Shown here piece after piece: positions 32,814 through 38,444 of a stretch of DNA of 38,444 nucleotides. Position 1 is the stretch's first letter. The number at the start of each line of letters is the position of its first letter. The notes under the pieces were generated by a model that worked only from the letters and a program-made list of their open reading frames with translations, was not told the DNA's origin and ran no database searches. The DNA lies in the NCBI GenBank assembly GCA_021209335.1, contig JAJOIN010000080.1, positions 1 to 38,444 of the forward strand. The letters are read 5' to 3'. The position numbers and the translations under genes were made by a program. Origin of the DNA: Aeromonadaceae bacterium. GTDB lineage: Bacteria; Pseudomonadota; Gammaproteobacteria; Enterobacterales; Aeromonadaceae.

Positions 32814-34424
32814 TTAATCCTTCAGATAGGCCTGTTTGAAGGCGACCCCACCCATGGGGTCTACCTGCAACTGACGCAGCTGGGGACGGTAGGCATGAAT
32901 GGTCAGGGCATGGGCCAGGGGGATCAGGGGCACCTCCTGCTTGATCAAGGCCTCTGCCTGCTGATAGTCGGCGATGCGATCTACCAGGCGATTACTGGCG
33001 ATGGCCTTGTCGAGCAGCAGATCGAAATGGGGATGACACCAACTGGAGTAATTGTTGGTGTTGTGCTGCTTGGCCTGACAACTGAGCAGGGGCCGATAGA
33101 CGTTGTCCGGATCCATGGTGTTGGCAACCCAGCTTTGCAGCACGGCATCCTGCTGGCCACGGGCCAGCCGCTGCTGCATCTGAAAGGATTTGAGCTGCAG
33201 GATGCGCAGCCGTATCCCCACATCCTTGAGGTCCGACTGGATCAGTTGTGCCGTCTTCATCGGATCCGGGTTGTAGGCCCGGGAGATGGGGGGCACCCAG
33301 AGGGTCATGGTAAAGCCGTCCGGGTAACCCGCCTCCGCCAAGAGCTGTCTGGCCCTGGCGGGATCGAAGGGATAGGGAACCAGGTTGGGATTGTGGGCCC
33401 AGGAGCTGGCCGGCAGCAGGGAGTCTGCCTCGTCGGCCGTGTCGTAGAAGATGGCATCCAGCAGCTTGCGGCGGTTGATGGCCATGGCCAGGGCCTGACG
33501 CACCTTCAGCTGATTGAAGGGCGGTTTGTCAGTGTTGAGGGCCAGAAAGCTGGTATTGAGATTGGTCTGGATATCCAGCTTCAAGTCGGTTTTCTGGGCG
33601 ATAAAGTCGATCTGGCTGGCGGCCGGGAAGGCGGCCACCTGACATTCGCCAGTCAGCAGTTTGGCCACCCGCCGGGCCGCCGAGGGCGAGAAGTCGAACA
33701 CCACCCGCTCCAGGGGCGCCGCCCCCTCCCAGTAGCCCGGATGCCGCACCAGCTTGAGGTATTCATCCGGCTGGTAGGCCAGCAAGGCAAAGGGCCCTGT
33801 GCCCACCGGCTGCGCGTCCATCTGGCTGCGGGCCCGGCGGGCGATGAGCTGTTCGCCGTATTCGGCGGAGAGGATCACCGCATAATCGCTGGCCAGGCTG
33901 GCCAAGAAGCCGGCGTCTGGTTGCCAGAGTTCAAAGATCACCTCCTGATCCGAGACGCGGCTCACCCGGCGAATGAGCTTGGTCATCGACTGGGCATCAA
34001 AGAAGGGATAGCGTCCGCCGGAGACGCCATGGAAGGGGTGCTTGGGATCGATAATCCGCTGGAAGCTAAACAGCACATCCTCGGCGTTGAACAGTCGTCC
34101 GGGGGCAAACCAGGGGGTGGTCTGGAACGGCACATTGGATCTGAGGTGGAAGCGATAGGTGAGCCCATCACGGGAGACCTGCCAGCTGTCCGCCAGATCC
34201 CCTTCCAGCCGCAGGGTGACGGGGTTTAGACGCAGCAGCCGGTTATACAGCTGGGCCGAGATGGACGACACCACCAGACCGGGGGAGCTCACCTGGGGAT
34301 TGAGGGACTGGTTATAGCCCTCCACACAATAGATGGCCCCCTCCAGCGGAGGGTTGTCTCGCCACTTGCAGGCCGTCAGCCCTCCTAGCAGGGAGAGCAG
34401 CAGCAGGGTTTGCATCCTGTTCAT
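32814..34424 (-). CDS. sapA: antimicrobial-peptide ABC transporter substrate-binding lipoprotein SapA
   Basis: A 536-aa SBP_bac_5 binding protein (E. coli SapA is 547 aa). Family stretches include YCVEGYNQSLNPQVSSPGLVVSSI, SWQVSRDGLTYRFHLRSNVPFQTT, QPVGTGPFALL, LLTGECQVAAFPAASQ and MDPDNVYRPLLSC. The N-terminus MNRMQTLLLLSLLGGLTAC ends in a lipobox, so it is probably membrane-anchored, unlike E. coli SapA, which has an ordinary cleaved signal. The ATG overlaps the pspF stop (ATGA), so it is likely co-transcribed with pspF. Confidence 0.95.
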   Translation of the reverse strand: MNRMQTLLLLSLLGGLTACKWRDNPPLEGAIYCVEGYNQSLNPQVSSPGLVVSSISAQLYNRLLRLNPVTLRLEGDLADSWQVSRDGLTYRFHLRSNVPFQTTPWFAPGRLFNAEDVLFSFQRIIDPKHPFHGVSGGRYPFFDAQSMTKLIRRVSRVSDQEVIFELWQPDAGFLASLASDYAVILSAEYGEQLIARRARSQMDAQPVGTGPFALLAYQPDEYLKLVRHPGYWEGAAPLERVVFDFSPSAARRVAKLLTGECQVAAFPAASQIDFIAQKTDLKLDIQTNLNTSFLALNTDKPPFNQLKVRQALAMAINRRKLLDAIFYDTADEADSLLPASSWAHNPNLVPYPFDPARARQLLAEAGYPDGFTMTLWVPPISRAYNPDPMKTAQLIQSDLKDVGIRLRILQLKSFQMQQRLARGQQDAVLQSWVANTMDPDNVYRPLLSCQAKQHNTNNYSSWCHPHFDLLLDKAIASNRLVDRIADYQQAEALIKQEVPLIPLAHALTIHAYRPQLRQLQVDPMGGVAFKQAYLKD

Positions 34425-35425
34425 TGTCTATCCGTGTCGAACTCGACCTGGCGCGTTAAGAGTGCGGGGTACTTGCGCAGCAGCCCTCGCAGCTGGTGGT
34501 AACTCAAGCCCAGACTCTGGGCGGCCTGGCGCTGGTTGAAGTCGCTGCGCGCCAGGGCCTGCTGTAACAGGCTCGTCTCATACTCCGCCAGATGTTGCTT
34601 CCAGTCCAGCGGCCAGCTGACGCCAGCCTGGGCCGGCTCAGTGCTCGGCGGCTGCCAGGCTGAGGCGAAGGGATCCAGGCACAGGCGGGTCAAGGGCGCC
34701 CCCGGCTCGCCATAGCGAAACAGGCTGCGCTCCACCACATTGCGCAGCTCCCGCACGTTACCGGGCCAGGGGTGCTGACACAATTGGGCCAGGACAGCCG
34801 GGTCAAAGGTCGGCGCCTGCTCCCAGCCCAACTCCTGGGCCCATTGGCCGGCAAAGTGGTGGGCCAGCAGCACTATATCACCCTGGCGCACCCGCAGGGG
34901 CGGTAAGGTTATTACATCAAAGGCCATCCTATCTAGCAGATCATGGCGAAACTTGCCGGCGCGGGCCAGGGCCGGCAGGTCGGCATGGGTGGCACACAGC
35001 AGCCGCACATCCACCCGCACCGGCTGTTGGCCGCCCACCCGTTCGAATTCGCCATACTCGATGACCCGCAACAGCTTCTCCTGCAGGCGCTCACTCATGG
35101 TGGCCAGCTCATCCAGCAGCAGGGTGCCGCCATGGGCCCGCTCAAAGCGTCCCGGATGGCGGCGCTGGGCACCGGTGAAGGCGCCGGCCTCATGGCCGAA
35201 GAGTTCGCTGTCGAGCAAGCCTTCATTCAGGGCGGCACAATTAAGCTTGATGAAGGGTTGTTGCCAGCGGGCGGAGAGGTAATGCAGGCGGTGGGCGATG
35301 AGCTCCTTGCCGGTGCCCCGCTCCCCCAGGATGAGTACGGGGCGGACGATGGGCGCCAGGCGGGAGACCTGCTCGATTACCTCAAGAAAGGGGTTAGACT
35401 CCCCTAACAGACGATCATCATCCAT
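34421..35425 (-). CDS. pspF: phage shock protein operon transcriptional activator
   Basis: A 334-aa sigma-54 enhancer-binding protein with no N-terminal receiver, as in PspF generally. It begins with the AAA+ domain: Walker A GERGTGKE (34-41), the sigma-54 contact loop GAFTGA (81-86), Walker B-type GGTLLLDE and R-finger region ALARAGKFRHDLLDRM. The C-terminal HTH is FNQRQAAQSLGLSYHQLRGLL. It should activate pspA from sites in the divergent gap and be held inactive by PspA. The stop overlaps the sapA start, so the activator heads the sap unit. Confidence 0.95.
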   Translation of the reverse strand: MDDDRLLGESNPFLEVIEQVSRLAPIVRPVLILGERGTGKELIAHRLHYLSARWQQPFIKLNCAALNEGLLDSELFGHEAGAFTGAQRRHPGRFERAHGGTLLLDELATMSERLQEKLLRVIEYGEFERVGGQQPVRVDVRLLCATHADLPALARAGKFRHDLLDRMAFDVITLPPLRVRQGDIVLLAHHFAGQWAQELGWEQAPTFDPAVLAQLCQHPWPGNVRELRNVVERSLFRYGEPGAPLTRLCLDPFASAWQPPSTEPAQAGVSWPLDWKQHLAEYETSLLQQALARSDFNQRQAAQSLGLSYHQLRGLLRKYPALLTRQVEFDTDRQ

Positions 35426-35538
35426 GGCAGTTGGTAAAATTGACGAAGTGATTGGTCAATTTAATCACTTTCAGCCAGATTTGGCCAACCCGGTTTTTAA
35501 AAATCATTTAATATCAAAGTGTTAATCTTTTTTCTGAG

Positions 35539-35555
35539 TTGGCATCTAATTTGTA
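35539..35555 (+). promoter_or_regulatory. sigma-54 promoter of pspABC
   Basis: TTGGCATCTAATTTGTA has GG at -24 and GT (for GC) at -12, separated by 10 bases. Transcription should start near 35566, ~45 bases before pspA. The AT-rich tract 35495-35530 fits an IHF-bending segment between activator sites and the promoter. Dyads near 35450-35490 (including TTGGCCAA at 35481-35488) are candidate PspF sites, not assigned firmly. Confidence 0.75.
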
Positions 35556-35609
35556 TTAGCGGGTCTAGCTGTAATGGTGCAGCGTGGTTAACCCCGGAGG
35601 AACCAGAAA

Positions 35610-36299
35610 ATGGGCATTTTCTCGCGTATTGCCGATATCGTCAGTGCCAACCTCAACAGCCTGCTGGACAAGGCCGAGGATCCCCAGAAGATGGTGCGGC
35701 TCATCATCCAGGAGATGGAGGAGGGGCTGGTGCAGGAGCGCAGTAACCTGGCGCGCTATCTGCTTGAGCAAAAGGAGCTGGAGCGCCAGCTCAAGCGCTA
35801 TGCCGATCAGGCGCAAGAGTGGCAGGATAAGGCGCAGCTGGCGCTCATCAAGGGCCGCGAGGATCTGGCGCGGGCCGCCTTGCTGGAGAAGGCCAAACTC
35901 ACGGACGCCCAGCAGGCGTTGCAAGAAGAGCTGGCGCGGGTGGCCGATGGCATTGGCAAGCTGAGCCAGGAGATCCAGCAGCTCGAAGCCAAGCTGGCCG
36001 ATGCCCGGGCACGTCAGCAGGCCATGACCTTACGTTGTGCCGCGGCGGACAGCCGCCTGCAGATCCAGGCTCGCAGCGGCGGCGAGGTGCCGCGGCAGAT
36101 GGGGGATAAGTTCGAGCAGATGGAACGCAAGATCAGCGAGCTGGAGGCCAAGGCCGACATCTATGGTCAGGGCAATCCCAGCCTGGCTCAGCAGTTTGCC
36201 GAGTTGGCGGTGGACGATGCCATCGAGCAGGAGCTGGCCAGCCTCAAGGCCCGGATGGCGGGCACTCAGGTAACGGGAGGAGAGAGCAAGCATGAGTAG
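35610..36299 (+). CDS. pspA: phage shock protein A
   Basis: A 229-aa peripheral membrane protein of the ESCRT-III-like PspA/Vipp1 family. It binds damaged inner membranes, supports the proton-motive force and inhibits PspF. The N-terminal amphipathic helix is MGIFSRIADIVSANLNSLL, and AEDPQKMVRLIIQEMEEGL follows. The rest is almost entirely coiled coil, ending DDAIEQELASLKARM. E. coli PspA is 222 aa. GGAGG stands ~10 bases before the ATG. The end overlaps pspB by 8 bases. Confidence 0.97.
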   Translation: MGIFSRIADIVSANLNSLLDKAEDPQKMVRLIIQEMEEGLVQERSNLARYLLEQKELERQLKRYADQAQEWQDKAQLALIKGREDLARAALLEKAKLTDAQQALQEELARVADGIGKLSQEIQQLEAKLADARARQQAMTLRCAAADSRLQIQARSGGEVPRQMGDKFEQMERKISELEAKADIYGQGNPSLAQQFAELAVDDAIEQELASLKARMAGTQVTGGESKHE

Positions 36300-36528
36300 C
36301 CTGGTGTGGGCGCTGTCGGTGCCCCTCATCGTCTTTATGGTACTGGTGGCACCCATCTGGTTGGTGCTGCACTATCGAGCCCAGCGGCGACACCTGGCCG
36401 ACACCGAAGTGGGCGGCCAGGCTCAGTTGCAGGCCTTGCAAGAGCGGGCCGAGCAACTGGAGCAGCGGCTGCACACCCTGGAATTGTTATTGGATCAGGA
36501 CGATCCCCATTGGCGGGAGCGACTATGA
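36292..36528 (+). CDS. pspB: phage shock protein B
   Basis: A 78-aa inner-membrane protein. One N-terminal helix (LVWALSVPLIVFMVLVAPIWLVL) is followed by a cytoplasmic HYRAQRR and a leucine-heptad coiled coil (LQERAEQLEQRLHTLELLL). With PspC it senses envelope stress and releases PspF from PspA. It overlaps pspA upstream and pspC downstream (ATGA), indicating coupled translation. E. coli PspB is 74 aa. Confidence 0.95.
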   Translation: MSSLVWALSVPLIVFMVLVAPIWLVLHYRAQRRHLADTEVGGQAQLQALQERAEQLEQRLHTLELLLDQDDPHWRERL

Positions 36529-36866
36529 GCAACTGGTATCGTGACACCCGGCGTGGCGTCATTGGCGGCGTCTGCGCCGGACTGGCCCATCGTCTGGGCA
36601 TGGAGATCTGGCTGGTGCGCCTGCTGGTGGTGCTGGCCGCCCTGTTTGGCCTGGCCGGCATACTGGTGCTGCTGTATCTGGCCGCCTGGCTATTTTTGGA
36701 GCCGCTGCCAGAGGCGACCCCAAGGGCCGCCGCCGGTGCGCCGGTCAGGCTGGGGAGTGTCAGCCAGCGGTTTGCGGCGCTGGATAAACGGCTGCAACGA
36801 CTGGAAAAGTGGGTGACCTCGCCACAATATCGGCTGCGGCGGGAGATCAAGAGGAGTCGCGAGTGA
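36525..36866 (+). CDS. pspC: phage shock protein C
   Basis: A 113-aa membrane protein. The PspC domain opens WYRDTRRGVIGGVCAGLAHRLGMEIWLVRLLVVL, and a second hydrophobic segment reaches LAAWLFLEPLP. The C-terminal part FAALDKRLQRLEKWVTS is a short coiled coil that faces the periplasm in the family. It works with PspB as stress sensor and toxicity-protection partner. The ATG overlaps the pspB stop, and the TGA overlaps the GTG start of ycjX. Confidence 0.95.
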   Translation: MSNWYRDTRRGVIGGVCAGLAHRLGMEIWLVRLLVVLAALFGLAGILVLLYLAAWLFLEPLPEATPRAAAGAPVRLGSVSQRFAALDKRLQRLEKWVTSPQYRLRREIKRSRE

Positions 36867-38275
36867 CCCTCTTTGACCGTCGCCCGTTGCACCGGCTGCA
36901 ACAACAGCTGTCCACCCTGGCCGAGCGCAGCCTGGACCGGCATGTCCGCTTGGCGGTCACCGGCTTGTCGCGCAGTGGCAAGACCGCCTTCATCACGGCC
37001 CTGGTGCATCAGCTGGAGCAGGCGGGCTTACAACAGGCCCGTCTGCCGCTGTGGCAGGTGAGTGCCAGCGGCCGCCTGCTGGGGGTCCGGCGGGTGCCCC
37101 AGCAACATCACCATATTCCCAGCTTCGGTTATGAGGCCGGGTTGGCGGCCTTAAGCGGCGAGCCACCGGCCTGGCCGGCCCCCACCCGGGGCTTGAGCGA
37201 GTTGCGGCTGGAGCTGCGCTATCACAGTCGCCATCCCCTGTGGCGGCATCTGGGTGGTGACACTGCCCAGCTGTTTGTGGAGATAGTCGACTACCCCGGG
37301 GAGTGGCTGCTGGATTTGCCGCTGTTGCAGCAAAGCTATGGCCAGTGGAGTCAGCAGGTGCGTGAACAATTGGCTGAGCCGGCACTGCTGGCGCTGGCGC
37401 AGCCCTGGCTCACCCTGGAGGTGGGGCTGGATGGGGAGCGTCGCCATGATGAAGCGCTGGCGGCCAGCTTGGCACAGGCCTATACCGCCTATCTGCATGA
37501 GGCCAAAGCGACACTGGGGCGCCAGCTTATCCAGCCTGGCCGCTTCGTGCTGCCGGGAGACTATGCCGGCGCGCCTGTGCTGCAATTTACCCCCTGGCTA
37601 TGGCCGGCGCCGCGGCAAAGCGCCGCGCCCGATAGCCTGTATGCCATGTTCGAGCAGCGCTTTGAGCACTATAAACGCCATCTGGTGGCCGGTTTTTATC
37701 ACGATCATTTCGCCAGTTTCGACCGCCAGGTGGTGCTGGTGGACTGTCTGGCGCCGCTGCAGCAGGGGCCGGCGGCCTGGGACGATCTGACCCAAACGCT
37801 GGGACTCTTGTTGCAAAGCTTCCAGTATGGCCAGAGCGGCTGGTGGCGCCGCCTGTTTGCGCCGCGCATCGATCGCCTGCTGTTCGCCGCCAGCAAGGCC
37901 GATCATGTTACCCCGGATCAACATGGCGCCCTGCAAGCCCTGCTGGCGAGCCTGACCCAGCGCGGCCGGGCCCAGGCCCGCTTCGAGGGGATCCAGGTGG
38001 CCAGCCAGGTGCTGGCCTCGGTGCGGGCCGGCCAGTTTCACACCCTGACCCACGCAGGTAAGCCCCTGACGGTGATTGAGGGGACTGGGTTGGACGGTTC
38101 GCCGGTGGCCCTGTTCCCGGGCGATTTGCCGACCGGACGGCCCGATGCCAGCTACTGGCAGGCGCCGATCCGTCCACTGGCCCTGCGGCCCCGGCCCTGG
38201 GATCAAACCGGCCCCCTGCCTCATCTGCGCCTAGATCAGGCGCTGGAATTCTTATTAGGAGACAAGCTCAGATGA
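36863..38275 (+). CDS. ycjX: YcjX family P-loop protein (DUF463)
   Basis: A 470-aa GTPase-like protein (E. coli YcjX 465 aa). The P-loop is GLSRSGKT (34-41); WPAPTRGLSELRLEL and VEIVDYPGEWLLDLPLL correspond to the switch and DxPG G3 region, and FAASKADHV to the base-specificity loop. The start is GTG at 36863, where AGGAG stands upstream and the codon overlaps the pspC stop (GTGA). It is a conserved member of the psp regulon whose exact role is not established. Its stop overlaps the ycjF start. Confidence 0.94.
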   Translation: MTLFDRRPLHRLQQQLSTLAERSLDRHVRLAVTGLSRSGKTAFITALVHQLEQAGLQQARLPLWQVSASGRLLGVRRVPQQHHHIPSFGYEAGLAALSGEPPAWPAPTRGLSELRLELRYHSRHPLWRHLGGDTAQLFVEIVDYPGEWLLDLPLLQQSYGQWSQQVREQLAEPALLALAQPWLTLEVGLDGERRHDEALAASLAQAYTAYLHEAKATLGRQLIQPGRFVLPGDYAGAPVLQFTPWLWPAPRQSAAPDSLYAMFEQRFEHYKRHLVAGFYHDHFASFDRQVVLVDCLAPLQQGPAAWDDLTQTLGLLLQSFQYGQSGWWRRLFAPRIDRLLFAASKADHVTPDQHGALQALLASLTQRGRAQARFEGIQVASQVLASVRAGQFHTLTHAGKPLTVIEGTGLDGSPVALFPGDLPTGRPDASYWQAPIRPLALRPRPWDQTGPLPHLRLDQALEFLLGDKLR

Positions 38276-38444
38276 CCCAGACGCGCAGACCGGCCGTGGT
38301 TGTGGATCCGGCCTCCTTGGTGCCGCCGGTGCAAGATGAGCGGGCCAGTGCCGTGGATCTGGGCGGTGAGTTGCCCGCCGATGCCAGCCTGTGGCAGGAG
38401 CCGGCACCGCCCCCTGTGGCCGAGCCGCCGCTGCCCCGGCTGGG
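38272..38444 (+). CDS. ycjF: YcjF family membrane protein (partial, cut by window end)
   Basis: The frame opens at an ATG overlapping the ycjX stop (ATGA) with AGGAG ~13 bases upstream, and runs off the window after 57 residues. The visible part is a Pro/Ala-rich, disordered cytoplasmic N-terminus (MTQTRRPAVVVDP), as expected for TIGR01620/DUF697 proteins before their membrane segments. Identity rests mainly on the conserved pspABC-ycjX-ycjF gene order. Confidence 0.8.
   Translation, partial: MTQTRRPAVVVDPASLVPPVQDERASAVDLGGELPADASLWQEPAPPPVAEPPLPRL

Overview
The window is about 38.4 kb of GC-rich, densely coding gammaproteobacterial chromosome. Gene content and order fit the Aeromonadales (Aeromonas, Oceanimonas or Zobellella type): a divergent pspF/pspABC-ycjX-ycjF locus with sapABCDF directly behind pspF, and single genes of enterobacterial and vibrio type (sbcB, dusC, miaE, acpH, yigM). 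There is no rRNA, tRNA, insertion sequence, prophage or CRISPR array. Only the first ~200 bases look AT-richer and different from the rest. The taxonomic placement is inference; no marker gene was available.

Layout. Bases 1-3.3 kb hold the tail of an unknown gene, a Cys-containing membrane protein, a RimL-like acetyltransferase, a Gfo/Idh/MocA oxidoreductase and a periplasmic alpha-carbonic anhydrase. Bases 3.3-7.3 kb are an NAD-salvage cluster: a NadD-like adenylyltransferase divergent from pncB-nadE, with a terminator-like hairpin just before pncB and a one-base frameshift in nadE. Bases 7.5-13.4 kb hold a second acetyltransferase, sbcB, an acuR-acuI pair for acrylate detoxification, a BaiN/HI0933-type flavoprotein and acpH. 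Bases 13.4-19.0 kb hold a conserved 65-aa protein, cvfB, a DUF1289-plus-CWC Cys-rich protein, two small conserved proteins flanking an unusual short repeat, dusC, the biotin-transporter homologue yigM and an orphan solute-binding lipoprotein.

Bases 19.1-25.3 kb are the most interesting accessory unit. A six-gene operon on the minus strand encodes a binding protein, a cytoplasmic alkaline-phosphatase-superfamily hydrolase, two permeases, an ATPase and a HAD-IB phosphatase, and lies divergent from a GntR/UTRA regulator. The intergenic region has a good Pho box with a matching -10, and two near-identical dyads that look like HutC/DasR-class operators. The likely reading is phosphate-starvation-induced import of an organophosphorus compound (2-aminoethylphosphonate-type transporter family), with two hydrolytic steps inside the cell.

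Bases 25.4-29.2 kb hold an ABC exporter, a small periplasmic Cys protein behind a CpxR-like box, an orphan Hpt phosphotransfer protein and miaE. Bases 29.2-38.4 kb are envelope defence. pspF-sapABCDF reads as one tightly overlapped minus-strand unit, and pspABC-ycjX-ycjF (the last one cut by the window end) runs from a sigma-54 promoter on the plus strand. Both Sap ATPases lack the usual switch histidine, and SapA appears to be a lipoprotein.
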